Below, one piece after another: positions 16,272 to 24,749 of a stretch of DNA of 64,000 nt. The notes under the pieces are model-generated. The model searched no databases. It saw only the letters and a list, made by a program, of their open reading frames with translations, and was not told the DNA's origin. How positions within the stretch are numbered: position 1 is the stretch's first letter; each line of letters opens with the position of its first letter. A program made the position numbers and the translations under genes. The stretch is from Phycisphaerales bacterium (lineage in GTDB: Bacteria > Planctomycetota > Phycisphaerae > Sedimentisphaerales > Anaerobacaceae): contig CP070675.1 in assembly GCA_020352215.1 (NCBI GenBank), forward strand, positions 4,772,084-4,836,083. Reading direction: 5' to 3'.

Positions 16272-16688
16272 GTGCGAAAACGCGTCGGCGACGAATCGCA
16301 GATGGAGTCCACCGACGAGAGCCTCGGCATATGCCGGCCGATGCTGTCTGTGCCCTTCGAGCAGAACATCGCCGAGCCCGAGCACAACCCGAACGTGAGA
16401 GGCGACTTGGGCAAAGAATTGCCCGACATATTGAACCGGGCGCGTGAGAACCTGCAACAACTAAAGAGCCAGGGACACTTCACCGTGGCAGCCAAGTGCC
16501 GCCAGACCGCCGAATAATACCGTCGCGATGTCAATCCCGAACGGGCGTTTCCTTTGGAGAACGTCATCACCGGCCGCGAAGACGAAGGCCTACCCACCCA
16601 ACATATCCACCAGGCCAATGTACGATGGTGCGAGCCAGACGGCTACCGCCCAATCAGCCCGGAAAAGAGGTCCAGGGGACACTGGTAG
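16272..16688 (+). pseudogene. degenerate gene interrupted by an in-frame stop
   Basis: From a GTG at 16272 the frame reads protein-like sequence (SVPFEQNIAEPEHNPNVRGD; KELPDILNRARENLQQLKSQ; HFTVAAKCRQTAE), meets TAA at 16515-16517, and then continues in the same frame with YRRDVNPERAFPLENVITGR until a TAG at 16686. The stop lies directly before a TAC codon and one base change would restore an EYY reading. No family is recognised. It may be a decayed phage or accessory gene; a short intact protein ending at 16517 cannot be excluded. Confidence 0.35.
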
Positions 16689-16995
16689 GGGCCACGCAAC
16701 ATCATATCCAGAACACCCAAAGCAGAGTGTTGTTCTAGGTGCACTTTGAGTTGCGGCTCTGCCCCTGGATTGCTTTTGACATTTGGGCTGGCGTCGCGTA
16801 TAGTCGCCATTAGCTGCCCCACAAAGCAGTGTTGATTGCATGATTCTTGGGTATTCTGTATGAAAACGGCAAGATATGAGTTGCCTCTCGAATCGTCACT
16901 GTTGGCAACAAAGTGCCTGCTGGCGGGCATGGCTGCAGTCGTGCGGTGGCTCTTTGGCCAGTGAACCCAGAGATTCTCGGCGGAGTCTTTCTGCA
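16689..16995. other. intergenic stretch, nothing recognised
   Basis: Short frames on both strands lack ribosome binding sites and family-like sequence. No repeat, RNA or convincing promoter is seen. Confidence 0.5.
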
Positions 16996-17832
16996 ATGAT
17001 TGAGTCGGGCAATTTCGCCAGATGGGCGCGTTGTGTTTTGGCCCTGCCATTTGCGATGCTGGTCCCGCTTTTTGTCACCGGCTGTGGAACACTCGGAAAC
17101 GGCCGCGGGTGGGGACAGGATGCACTCTGCCCACTGGATGCCAAGAGAATTGCCCGCGCTGCGTGTGACGCCTTCTTCGATTGGCAGACCCTTGTTCCGT
17201 TGGCTGGCGCCGCAGTTTTCAGCATAGACGACTTTGATGACAGGGTTTCGGACTGGGCGGCCCGAGAGAGCCCCATTTTCGGATCCGTTGATAGTGCCAG
17301 GAACACCAGTGACAGCTTGGTGACGGCGCTTCAGATAGAGGCTCTTGCCACTGCTCTGGTGACTCCAAGCGGCGACGATCCACAACAATGGGCGTTTTCG
17401 AAGGCAAAGGGGCTCGGAGTAGAGTTTGCCGCCGTGGGCGCGACAGGCGGTGTAACATCTTTGCTCAAAGTAGCAACCGGCCGTAGGCGCCCGGATGGAA
17501 GCAATAACCGCAGCTTTCCATCGGGTCACGCCTCGTCCGCGTTCTCTGCCATGACACTTTCCAATCGCAATCTCGACTCGATCGACTTGGACCGGCATGT
17601 GCGGTCGGGGCTTAAGATTGGAAACGCCGTTATGGCGGCGGGTGTCGCCTGGGCACGCGTCGAGGGCGAGCGTCACTACCCTTCGGATGTGCTCGTCGGG
17701 GCTGCACTGGGACACTTTTTGACCGCCTTCATACACGATGCGTTTCTGAACCTGCCGGAAGACAGCAATGTCGGCTTTGCAGTTTTTTCCGCCGAGGGTG
17801 GAGGGGGAATGGAGCTGTCGTTTTGTTTCTGA
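16996..17832 (+). CDS. PAP2-family phosphatase, probable lipoprotein
   Basis: 278 residues from the ATG at 16996, chosen because a lipoprotein signal starts there (LPFAMLVPLFVTGC, Cys30); upstream codons from 16876 look non-coding. The three PAP2 phosphatase motifs are complete: KVATGRRRP, PSGHASS, and ARVEGERHYPSDVLVGAALG with the catalytic His and Asp. The family removes phosphate from lipid phosphates such as undecaprenyl diphosphate or phosphatidic acid. Unlike integral PAP2 lipid phosphatases, this protein has few long hydrophobic segments, so it may be a periplasmic lipid-anchored enzyme acting on soluble or lipid substrates. Its 3' end overlaps the convergent PilZ-like frame by about 100 nt. 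Confidence 0.8.
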   Translation: MIESGNFARWARCVLALPFAMLVPLFVTGCGTLGNGRGWGQDALCPLDAKRIARAACDAFFDWQTLVPLAGAAVFSIDDFDDRVSDWAARESPIFGSVDSARNTSDSLVTALQIEALATALVTPSGDDPQQWAFSKAKGLGVEFAAVGATGGVTSLLKVATGRRRPDGSNNRSFPSGHASSAFSAMTLSNRNLDSIDLDRHVRSGLKIGNAVMAAGVAWARVEGERHYPSDVLVGAALGHFLTAFIHDAFLNLPEDSNVGFAVFSAEGGGGMELSFCF

Positions 17833-18412
17833 CGGCGCCGGGGTTGTCGGCATGGGGGCACTCGGCGGTTGCATTTGTGGTCTGATTTACACTCTGACCT
17901 GCTCTGTTCTCGCCGTGCTCCTTGTAGTAGAGAGGTGTTTCCATGTGGGCAAAAAACGTAACTCTGGCTAACCTGCAGGAATCGGGATAACGTCGCAACA
18001 GGTAAGCTTGCTCTTTGCCGATTAGTTCGGCGGACATGGGCTTCTGCAAAATGCCGGCGTAGTAGTTCTCGTCCCAGCTAAGATCTCTCCGGCATCTGAT
18101 AATCGTGACCTTCAAATCCAGCGTCTCGCTGTTACAAGACTCGACCTTCAAATCTAACACGCCCTTGAGGCTAATTGGCTGCGTGCATTCTCCGCAACTA
18201 CCCTGACATACAAAACCTATGGCTTCTCGTGAGATGTTGACGATGCGGAAGTTCGCATTTAACACTTTTGGTGCGGCGGCTGCCGGGTAATAGAGCCTGA
18301 CTGATTTCCTTCTCTCACCCTTTCTCCTGTCTGGATTCTTCACGGGAGACCCTGTGGTCGAGCGCGGCCCTGTCTCGGCGCATCTTCTGTCACCTCCGCG
18401 TGCCGGTTTCAT
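17729..18412 (-). CDS. PilZ-domain-like protein
   Basis: 227 residues as an open frame. Residues 28-145 look like a PilZ domain: a basic motif DRRKGERRKSVRLYYP near residues 28-43 (RxxxR type), then IVNISREAIGFV, close to the [D/N]xSxxG motif that binds cyclic di-GMP, then strands LDLKVTIIRCRRDLSWDENY. PilZ domains couple cyclic di-GMP to motility, biofilm or export. The last 65 residues are low-complexity and overlap the PAP2 gene antisense, so the original stop may have been lost. The start is weakly supported; a GTG at 18343 just before the basic motif is an alternative. Confidence 0.5.
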   Translation of the reverse strand: MKPARGGDRRCAETGPRSTTGSPVKNPDRRKGERRKSVRLYYPAAAAPKVLNANFRIVNISREAIGFVCQGSCGECTQPISLKGVLDLKVESCNSETLDLKVTIIRCRRDLSWDENYYAGILQKPMSAELIGKEQAYLLRRYPDSCRLARVTFFAHMETPLYYKEHGENRAGQSVNQTTNATAECPHADNPGAVRNKTTAPFPLHPRRKKLQSRHCCLPAGSETHRV

Positions 18413-18791
18413 GTCTTAAGCCCCCGTAGCACCAGGCTTGATGGATCAACTCCCGCCCAGCGTGGCGTCTTGATCGCTCCAAAGCCCCTATTCGACCGTG
18501 GTTGTGCTGCCCATACATACCGGTCAAATGCGGGCTTGAGTCAAACAATCCGGAAAGACACGGCCGGCCGTTCGCCGACATTCCTCGACTGGCGTCGCCA
18601 GTACTGAAAGTGTGCATTCTTGCCCTCTGATCCAGGGCCCGATGATAAAGAGTTGTTTAAAGGTGAACGCTTCGGATGCCTCTCCAAAGATGCCGCTGAT
18701 CATTGATGATTTCCCAGCCGGCAAAACCAGCTGCGCCGGCCACCACCAATCTGCCGGTCGGCACGCCTATTGGGCCACGACAGTCGCCACA
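18413..18791. other. intergenic stretch, nothing recognised
   Basis: Only short overlapping frames without binding sites or family-like sequence on either strand. No RNA structure or repeat stands out. Confidence 0.5.
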
Positions 18792-19523
18792 TCAGAGCCG
18801 ACTCACCGTCTCACTTGTGAAATGCTGCGTCAAGGTTTCGTAGAGTTCTCCCTCGAAGGCCGCCTTGATTCCTTCAAGGCTCTTGAGCCTGAAGATGAAG
18901 GAGATGACGATCGGATCGGCGCGATATCCGGTATGACCCTCATAGAATCCGTACCGCATGACAGAGTAGGGTTCCATCTCGCCGGTGAGGATATGTGAGA
19001 GCTTCTTTGTCAGTTCCGCCATCTGCTCTTTGTTCAGACGTGAATACTCGCGGCAGAGGAGTTCCCTTGCTCTGTGATCCGATCCGCGATAGAAATTGAT
19101 TTGAAAAGCGCCTGCGATCTCATCGTCAAAAATAGATTCCTGAAATCCTCTTGTTGGGTGAACCTCTCCAAATGCCATTCTTCCGCCGTTGTATAGAACG
19201 TATCTGGAGTTGTCCCAGAATCTTCCCATATTACCGAGTTCGTACTCCTTGAGAATCGAGTTCTAGACATGAAACAATGGTCTGGCCATCTCCAGATGCT
19301 TCAGGCTCAGCCTCCTGACCAGCGCATTGTCCCCTCTCAGGACAGAGACAATGCCCTCGTCACCCGCCATGATACCCTCGCCGGAAGACATTTTCGGTCT
19401 TCCGATCTTCGTGATCCTTTCATTTTCCGCCCATTGGCTGTCAAACATCAAGATAGCTACCGCCGACCAGATGGAAAGAAATTCGACGGCCAATATCTCC
19501 AGTGCTCGTTTCGACCATCTCAT
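18792..19523 (-). pseudogene. membrane-anchored protein gene split by an in-frame TAG
   Basis: The ATG at 19523 has AAGAGG 5 nt upstream and starts an 86-codon piece with one N-terminal hydrophobic segment (LAVEFLSIWSAVAILMF) and a segment NALVRRLSLKHLEMARPLF. It stops at TAG (19263-19265). The same frame continues without interruption as NSILKEYELGNMGRFWDNSR and onward to residue 145 of the second piece, ending at 18792. The second piece looks like a folded domain (MEPYSVMRYGFYEGHTGY; FIFRLKSLEGIKAAFEGEL). One substitution explains the split, but two separate coupled proteins with the second starting at 19229 (AAGGAG 13 nt upstream) is also possible. Function unknown. Confidence 0.5.
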
Positions 19524-19843
19524 GTGAACCTCTTTGTTAGAACGTAGGACGACCGAATAGGCGGAACGGTTGACAAACAATTCCCGCCCTGCCCCGGATT
19601 TCTCACATACGCCGCTTCACAGCACCTGGACATCCTTCGTCACCGGCAGTGCTATGGCAGGTTTGGCAGCAGCCTATTGAAGGATCAATGTGCGCTTGCG
19701 GTCTTCCTTCGCATGCGGTTAAGATAGGGATTGTCAGCAAACAGACGTCGGCTTGAGCTTATGCCTGGCTTGAAGAATGTCAAAGCGGCGATGACGCTTA
19801 TGTGCATGCTGCATGCACGACACTGCCTATTGAATGTTCTATG
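19524..19843. other. intergenic stretch, nothing recognised
   Basis: Lies between divergent genes and must hold the control regions of both, but no clear hexamer pair is seen. No RNA or repeat identified. Confidence 0.4.
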
Positions 19844-20173
19844 GCGCGTGCAGAAATGATTAGGAAAGCTATCTTCTTGGTTCTGTTTACTCCGATTCAC
19901 GGATTCACAACGGCCGTCATGCTTCAGCGGTTCCTGTACAACCAAAGTAGAACGCCATCCGTAATCGAGACATTGTGCAAGATAGTCGGCTTTTTGCTTG
20001 CTCTGCCGGTGCTATACCCCTGCATTCTGATAGATCCTGATGGCGAGTGGTTCCCACGATGGCTGCAGATTGCTTCGGTTTTTGTCAACGGATTTATCTG
20101 GGGACTGTTAGTACTACTCGTCTTTTACGTAGCCAAACGTCTCCGTAGGAGAAAGAGAATCGCGGGAGGATAG
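19844..20173 (+). CDS. small integral membrane protein, unknown function
   Basis: 109 residues from the ATG at 19844 (starts at 19802 and 19859 are alternatives; none has a clear binding site). Three hydrophobic segments are visible: KAIFLVLFTPIHGFTTAVML, IVGFLLALPVLYPCILI, and IASVFVNGFIWGLLVLLVFYV, followed by a strongly basic tail (AKRLRRRKRIAGG) that should face the cytoplasm. No family recognised. Confidence 0.5.
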   Translation, partial: ARAEMIRKAIFLVLFTPIHGFTTAVMLQRFLYNQSRTPSVIETLCKIVGFLLALPVLYPCILIDPDGEWFPRWLQIASVFVNGFIWGLLVLLVFYVAKRLRRRKRIAGG

Positions 20174-20567
20174 TCTTTGTTGGGCTACAGTACGTCGGTG
20201 AAGGCAACGTGACCGGTACGCGGCGCCGGGCGCAGGCAGTCCGTGAGACTCCGCACGATTCCGCAGCGTTGAGGATAGGCTTCAAGACTGAAGATACGCA
20301 AAGACAGGATTTTCTTAGCCGCTTCACGATACGACTTGGCCCATCCGCGACGGCAACCCAAAAAGGCAAAGATTGTGTGGTGGCGGCCTATTATGTCGGA
20401 GCTACCGTGTCACCAGCTATAAGGCCGAAGCCCCCTTGACAGTCTGACAGTCCCTTGAGCTGTTTTTTGCTTGACATTGGCGTCTTAAAATGATATATTA
20501 CTGTCGTACGGACTAGGGGGTAGGTGCCGGACGCCTAAGATCATCACAACTCTGTGGGGGTGGGAAC
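20174..20567. other. intergenic stretch with the promoter of the first PEP-CTERM gene
   Basis: The first 290 nt have only weak frames on both strands without family-like sequence. The last part contains the strong promoter at 20471 and a G-rich leader (GGGGGTAGGTGCCGG) before the gene at 20568. Confidence 0.5.
20471..20499 (+). promoter_or_regulatory. strong sigma70-type promoter
   Basis: TTGACA (20471-20476) matches the consensus exactly, with a 17-nt spacer and TATATT (20494-20499). Predicted transcription starts near 20506, giving a leader of about 60 nt to the PEP-CTERM gene. Confidence 0.75.
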
Positions 20568-21233
20568 ATGAAAAGACTTACATCTGTCGTTGCTGTCACA
20601 TTTCTCTCGGCGGTATTGTACACACCCGCTTGTCTGGCGGTTCCCACGTATTCCGGAAGCCTTTCGACTGCCGGCGGTGGCATAGTAGGTACTGGCCCTT
20701 GGGCTACCGGGGTCAGCATCAACTGGACCGTGACATACGGCGGGAGCGCATGGCACTATCATTACGAGCTTAGTGTCCCCCCTACCGCCCAGGCGATTAG
20801 CCACATGATTACCGAAACCTCGGAAAGTCTGGAGTATTCAGATATTCAAGAGCCAAGCACGCCGATCGAACTGGACGATCCCAAGTTGTATAGCCCTGGC
20901 CTGTCTAATCCGCTTATGCCCGATACCGTCTTCGGAATAAAGCTGCAAGCTACGGAGACTACGTTTGTGCTCGATTTCGATTGCCCCCGCGATCCTGTAT
21001 GGGGAGACTTCTACGCAGTGGCCGGCAAGAAACCGGGTGAGGAACAAGCCGCTTGGAACGCCGGGTTTACCTATCCCGACACAGACCCTCTCAGTCCTCC
21101 GGCTGATGGGTCCGTTGATCACCACATTCTGGTGCCCGATACGACCACGAGAATTCCGGCCCCGGGAGCCATCATACTTACCAGCATCGGCACGGGATTT
21201 ATCGGCTGGCTTAGAAAACGCAAAACACTGTAG
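20568..21233 (+). CDS. PEP-CTERM-type exported protein 1
   Basis: 221 residues. Signal peptide MKRLTSVVAVTFLSAVLYTP with a cleavage site near ACLA-VP. The mature part is beta-rich (ISHMITETSESLEYSD; TETTFVLDFDCP) with no enzymatic motif. The C-terminus has a PAPGA motif, a hydrophobic stretch (IILTSIGTGFIGWL) and a basic end (RKRKTL): the PEP-CTERM variant seen in Phycisphaerae, recognised by an exosortase-like sorting system. Such proteins are commonly linked with surface polysaccharide. It has its own strong promoter (20471) and terminator (21257), so it is a single-gene unit. No exosortase gene is in this window. Confidence 0.8.
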   Translation: MKRLTSVVAVTFLSAVLYTPACLAVPTYSGSLSTAGGGIVGTGPWATGVSINWTVTYGGSAWHYHYELSVPPTAQAISHMITETSESLEYSDIQEPSTPIELDDPKLYSPGLSNPLMPDTVFGIKLQATETTFVLDFDCPRDPVWGDFYAVAGKKPGEEQAAWNAGFTYPDTDPLSPPADGSVDHHILVPDTTTRIPAPGAIILTSIGTGFIGWLRKRKTL

Positions 21234-21256
21234 AGCCAGAAACAAGTTGAGATTCG

Positions 21257-21291
21257 AAAGGGTTGCGAGTTTCACTCGCGGCCCTTTTTTT
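21257..21291 (+). terminator. rho-independent terminator after PEP-CTERM gene 1
   Basis: Stem AAAGGGTTGCGAG with CTCGCGGCCCTTT around a TTTCA loop, allowing G-U pairs, followed directly by a run of seven T. Confidence 0.8.
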
Positions 21292-21592
21292 ACACCCACG
21301 TCAATACGAGACTTACACCCCACAACAAGGCCGAGAAGGCACCCAGCGTCCGCCCCCGCTATTCAGAACGAAGAACCGCACCCCGGGGGAGAGGGGGGAA
21401 TTCATGCAACTTGCCGAGTATAGCGCTGACGCCCTTGTGCTTTTCTGAGTCTTTTTCCAGCACCCTCATTTCTGAGCCAAGAACGCCGGTCCGTACACCC
21501 GAAATACGAGTTTTTCCCCTTTGACAGGCGGCAGATTGGGGTGCAGTCGGCAGCCGAATCGAGATTATTTTGGTGAATTGTGCAATTATCTC

Positions 21593-21621
21593 TTGCGGTT
21601 CTCACGTAGCTATGGTATAAT
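21593..21621 (+). promoter_or_regulatory. sigma70-type promoter of PEP-CTERM gene 2
   Basis: TTGCGG (21593-21598), a 17-nt spacer and consensus TATAAT (21616-21621) with an upstream TGG (extended -10). Confidence 0.7.
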
Positions 21622-21702
21622 ACAATCTACCGTAAAGTGGGGAAGGGAATTTCCAACTCTAGATGAACAGGTTTATGGTCGCGTGTTAGGTGGGAGGACA
21701 CC

Positions 21703-22347
21703 ATGATGAAAAGAACACTTCTACTGTTTGTGTTGGTGGCTTCGGGACAATGTGTTGTTGCTCAAGCTGCGACGACGTTTGATTTTACCTGCATCACCAA
21801 CAACGATCCTACAGATGCGGCAATCGGCGAGTCGCAGCTCCACGTGACACCGAGTGTTACTGTGGTAGGCGAAGTGGCGTTCGTCTTCACGAACGACGGC
21901 CCTGAGCTGAGCTCTATCGCTGACATCTACTTCGACGACGACGCCTCGCTTCTGCAAGAGCTTTTGGGCATCGATGACTCCGACCCGGGTGTCTCGTTTT
22001 CAGAACACGCAAAGCCGCCGAAGCTGCCCGGCCGGAGCCTGGTGAGTCCGGCATTTTATGCAGATTTCTCTCTGGACTCGGACCCCCCGGTGCAGCCCAA
22101 TGGTGTGAATCCTTTGGAGTCACTTGGAGTTACCTTCAGCTTGGCGGGTGACATCGGTGACGTGGAGACCGCGCTAGCACTGGGCACGCTGCGAATTGGG
22201 ATCCATGTTCAGGGCTTCGAGGGCGGAGGCAGCGAGTCTTTCGTAACCGGTGATGAAGTCAAGCAGAACCCTGCACCGGGTGCTGTCCTGCTCGGTAGTA
22301 TTGGCGTAGGCCTTGTCGGCTGGCTGCGAAGACGCAGAACACTATAA
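21703..22347 (+). CDS. PEP-CTERM-type exported protein 2
   Basis: 214 residues. Signal peptide MMKRTLLLFVLVASGQCVVA with cleavage near AQA-ATTF. The mature part is acidic and beta-rich (IADIYFDDDASLLQELLGID; GVTFSLAGDIGDVETALALG), a pattern I associate with planctomycete PEP-CTERM proteins of unknown role. The C-terminus is PAPGA followed by VLLGSIGVGLVGWL and RRRRTL. GGGAGG lies about 8 nt before the ATG. Its tail is nearly the same as that of the upstream gene, but the mature parts do not look alike, so they share the sorting signal rather than being tandem duplicates. Confidence 0.8.
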   Translation: MMKRTLLLFVLVASGQCVVAQAATTFDFTCITNNDPTDAAIGESQLHVTPSVTVVGEVAFVFTNDGPELSSIADIYFDDDASLLQELLGIDDSDPGVSFSEHAKPPKLPGRSLVSPAFYADFSLDSDPPVQPNGVNPLESLGVTFSLAGDIGDVETALALGTLRIGIHVQGFEGGGSESFVTGDEVKQNPAPGAVLLGSIGVGLVGWLRRRRTL

Positions 22348-22374
22348 GGTCAGCCTGCAAATGCAGGATTGACG

Positions 22375-22408
22375 AGGCCGTGGATCTGACACCACGGCCT
22401 TTCTTCTT
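22375..22408 (+). terminator. rho-independent terminator after PEP-CTERM gene 2
   Basis: Perfect 9-bp stem AGGCCGTGG / CCACGGCCT with loop ATCTGACA, followed by TTCTTCTT. It has no T-run on the opposite strand, so it serves the plus strand only. Confidence 0.75.
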
Positions 22409-22480
22409 GGCCAAGTACAGGTCGAGACAAGCCCAGGAGAACGACAGAGGACAATTCCGTTGTGAGTTGCCGGAGTTCTA

Positions 22481-23428
22481 CTACTGATCCTGCCGGCGCA
22501 CGTCGGCGGCATCAGGGGCCGTCAGAGCAGGTTGTTGAGTCGGCAGAAACAGGTGACCTCTCTTGCGAATCACCTTGTAGTAAAACCATTTAACGAGGCT
22601 GCTTGCCGCAAAGCCACAGAATATCAGCACCAAGGCGGTCTGCATGCTCCAGTAAACAAGGCCCAGGAACAGCAGCACTCTAATGAAATGTGCGAAAGGT
22701 TTCTTGCCCCTGAGATACTGGTTCAAGATGTGCGGGTACCGAACCCTGCTAATCATCAATACGCCCACGCCCAGAGTCAGGAACGGCAGCACGTATATAA
22801 TGGCGTTGGAATACGGCACGTTCTCCTGGTGGAACAGCACCAAGCTGACCACCACCCCTGCAGCGGCTGGGCTGGGCAGACCCACGAAGCTCATGTGGGC
22901 CGATTCATCCTCCTCGTTCTCGACATTGAACCTGGCTAAGCGTATCGCCGCACAGCTTATGTACGCCGCCGCCGAGAGCCAAATGAAACGCTGCACGAGA
23001 GTCTCATTAGCAAAGCCCGCCGAGCCCAGTTTGTATTGAAGGACCTTGAGCATCAAGAATGCCGGTGCGACGCCGAAGCTTATTATGTCGCAGAGGCTAT
23101 CAAGCTGGCCACCGAAGCTGGAAGTGCTGCTCACTCTCCGGGCCAGTCGACCGTCCAGCATATCGGCAACCATCGCCAGAAGAATCATGTAGCAGCACTT
23201 CGCAAAGTATGAGGGGGCCCCGAATGCCAAGAGCCTCATGCCAGAGTCTTCGGAGAACCGGCCGGCGCCCAGTTCGGCGCCTTTGCTGGCAAAGTAGATA
23301 GCCGCAAAACCGCAGACGCCGTTTAGCACGGTAATCAGTGACGGGAAAACGGCGATGTACTTTAGCCTTTGCCTTCGCACCCGCCTCAGCAAACGCTCTT
23401 TGGCAACCTTTGTGTTCAGTTTCGCCAT
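22481..23428 (-). CDS. pssA: CDP-diacylglycerol-serine O-phosphatidyltransferase
   Basis: 315 residues, an integral membrane enzyme that makes phosphatidylserine from CDP-diacylglycerol and serine. The CDP-alcohol phosphotransferase signature is complete: DMLDGRLARR, then GGQLDSLCD with both catalytic Asp residues (about residues 89-113). Several hydrophobic helices follow (IIYVLPFLTLGVGVLMI; VLLFLGLVYWSM). The type is the membrane (B. subtilis-like) PssA rather than the soluble E. coli enzyme. It starts 34 nt after psd on the same strand, so the two enzymes of phosphatidylethanolamine synthesis form an operon, psd first. The extra C-terminal 30 residues are low-complexity. Confidence 0.9.
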   Translation of the reverse strand: MAKLNTKVAKERLLRRVRRQRLKYIAVFPSLITVLNGVCGFAAIYFASKGAELGAGRFSEDSGMRLLAFGAPSYFAKCCYMILLAMVADMLDGRLARRVSSTSSFGGQLDSLCDIISFGVAPAFLMLKVLQYKLGSAGFANETLVQRFIWLSAAAYISCAAIRLARFNVENEEDESAHMSFVGLPSPAAAGVVVSLVLFHQENVPYSNAIIYVLPFLTLGVGVLMISRVRYPHILNQYLRGKKPFAHFIRVLLFLGLVYWSMQTALVLIFCGFAASSLVKWFYYKVIRKRGHLFLPTQQPALTAPDAADVRRQDQ

Positions 23429-23462
23429 CTCTCGGATCTCACAACTCGTTTCTGGTATGCGG

Positions 23463-24146
23463 CTATTCGTATCGTACCAGCGGCGTCAAACCAGCCTTGA
23501 CCTTATCGCCTATTCGGACCAGGCACTTCGCATTTTCGCGAGCGGTCAGATACAATTCCGTCCTGGAACCGAACTTTATCATCCCGAATTCTTCACCCCC
23601 GGCCAGTTCCTGCCCCTGGCTCACTCGACAAACTATCCGGCGAGCAATCGCTCCACTGATTTGCCGGACTATGAGTCTGTCCCGAGGTTCATCAGTTCTG
23701 ACTAAACCCAGATCGTTGGACTCGTTGACTCGACTCGAATCCGGATCCATAGCGTTCCTGTACTTGCCACGCTTATATGTGACCTTCTCGACTCTTACCT
23801 TACAGGGAGCCCGGTTGATATGAGTGTCGAAGATACTCAAGAAAATGCCGATCCGCAGAGCTGAGCCGCCAATAAAGTTGTCTTCCTGTAACAGCTCAAT
23901 GCTGGTCACTCGCCCGTCGGCAGGCGCCAGCAGGACACTGCTGTCCGAGGGATAGCAGCGCCGTGGATCCCGGAAGAACGACAGAATCCACACGAGGACG
24001 ACGCCCAGGACCACCTCTGCCAAAACGATAGCCCACGGGGGCGAAAAAGCCCTCGAGGCCACAGGAAGAACAGTCATTACGGCAAGCACTGTGGCAGGCC
24101 AGACAACTACCTGAGGCCAGCCGTATTTGGTCAAAGGGATTTTCAT
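23463..24146 (-). CDS. psd: phosphatidylserine decarboxylase, short type
   Basis: 228 residues from the ATG at 24146; the open frame extends further upstream but without family-like sequence. Two hydrophobic segments (VVVWPATVLAVMTVLPVA; AIVLAEVVLGVVLVWIL) are followed by SFFRDPRR, LLAPADGRVT, and FLSIFDTHINRAPC. The C-terminal EFGMIKFGSRTELYL holds the Gly-Ser pair at which the proenzyme is self-cleaved to form the pyruvoyl cofactor. The short length is that of archaetidylserine-decarboxylase-like Psd enzymes. It converts phosphatidylserine to phosphatidylethanolamine, directly using the product of the following gene, pssA. Confidence 0.9.
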   Translation of the reverse strand: MKIPLTKYGWPQVVVWPATVLAVMTVLPVASRAFSPPWAIVLAEVVLGVVLVWILSFFRDPRRCYPSDSSVLLAPADGRVTSIELLQEDNFIGGSALRIGIFLSIFDTHINRAPCKVRVEKVTYKRGKYRNAMDPDSSRVNESNDLGLVRTDEPRDRLIVRQISGAIARRIVCRVSQGQELAGGEEFGMIKFGSRTELYLTARENAKCLVRIGDKVKAGLTPLVRYE

Positions 24147-24404
24147 ACATAACTCAAAGCAAATCGGCGGTGGACCACTATTTTGAGCCAAGCACGCCAC
24201 CGCCACCTCTCGCCAAGTCATAGCGCTGCGAATGGGGCCACAAATCTGAGCGTCCCGCCAGAGGCGCATCCTTCGTCAATGCCAAGCCCTTTGCTTCTGC
24301 CTCCTGGTTACATCCAGAAACCTAGGCCAGGAGGCCAAAGACCATGGAGTTCTACGCTCACACGCTCTCTGTAGCGCATTGTACGCTTTTGGAGCCCGCA
24401 ATCA

Positions 24405-24580
24405 ACAGAAAAAGGCCGATAGGTAGGAATCGGCCTTTTGGAAGAGGGTGATGACGCAGGGTCTCACGCCAGCCTCGTCGTGGGAACGAGGCGGCATCTT
24501 TGTGTGGTCCTTGATAGAGACACTTCCCCTTTTCTTCGGGTCCGCGAGATAAAACAAGCGTGCCCACCAGTCCCCTATCC
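24405..24580 (-). ncRNA. putative structured RNA, 6S-like architecture
   Basis: Read on the minus strand, the stretch folds into one long hairpin. A closing stem pairs GGATAGGGG (5' end, near 24580) with CCCTCTTCC (24440-24448). Then comes an unpaired internal bubble, a stem GGGCACGC (24558-24565) with GCGTG-AGA-CCC (24459-24469), and an apical part with a hairpin GCCTCGT/ACGAGGC. It ends in a terminator hairpin at 24409-24439. Total length of about 175 nt, a rod with an internal bubble and a terminal stem-loop are what 6S RNA looks like, but no primary-sequence identity to known 6S RNA is claimed. It has no good coding frame. A possible promoter lies upstream (TTGTCC, 17 nt, TATGGA). Confidence 0.35.
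24409..24439 (-). terminator. hairpin terminator of the structured RNA (near symmetric)
   Basis: Perfect stem AAAAGGCCGAT / ATCGGCCTTTT with an 8-nt loop. A-rich on one side and T-rich on the other, it could stop transcription from both directions. On the minus strand it ends in CCTTTTTCTG. Confidence 0.7.
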
Positions 24581-24749
24581 ATAATTACAGACGTACTCCG
24601 GGACAAAAAGTTACACATTTTCCAGGAATCAGAAGCAAAAAACACAAAAATATGATGATAGCAAGGAGGCCGGCACAATCCCACCAGCCTCTTTCGCCAA
24701 TGCGGTTTCAGGTAAATACGCCAACAAAGCCCAATTTCTCCGATCGCTT

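Larger units (their letters stand above)
21234..21702. other. intergenic stretch between the two PEP-CTERM genes
   Basis: Contains the terminator at 21257-21291 and the promoter at 21593-21621. Between them, about 300 nt have no convincing gene. Confidence 0.5.

Noticed and set aside
16810..17874. Minus-strand open frame of 354 codons
   Set aside because: Antisense to the PAP2 gene, whose three catalytic motifs are intact; no domain seen in the antisense frame.
20094..20439. Short overlapping frames on both strands after the small membrane-protein gene
   Set aside because: No ribosome binding site, no family-like sequence, Arg/Ser/Pro-rich composition.
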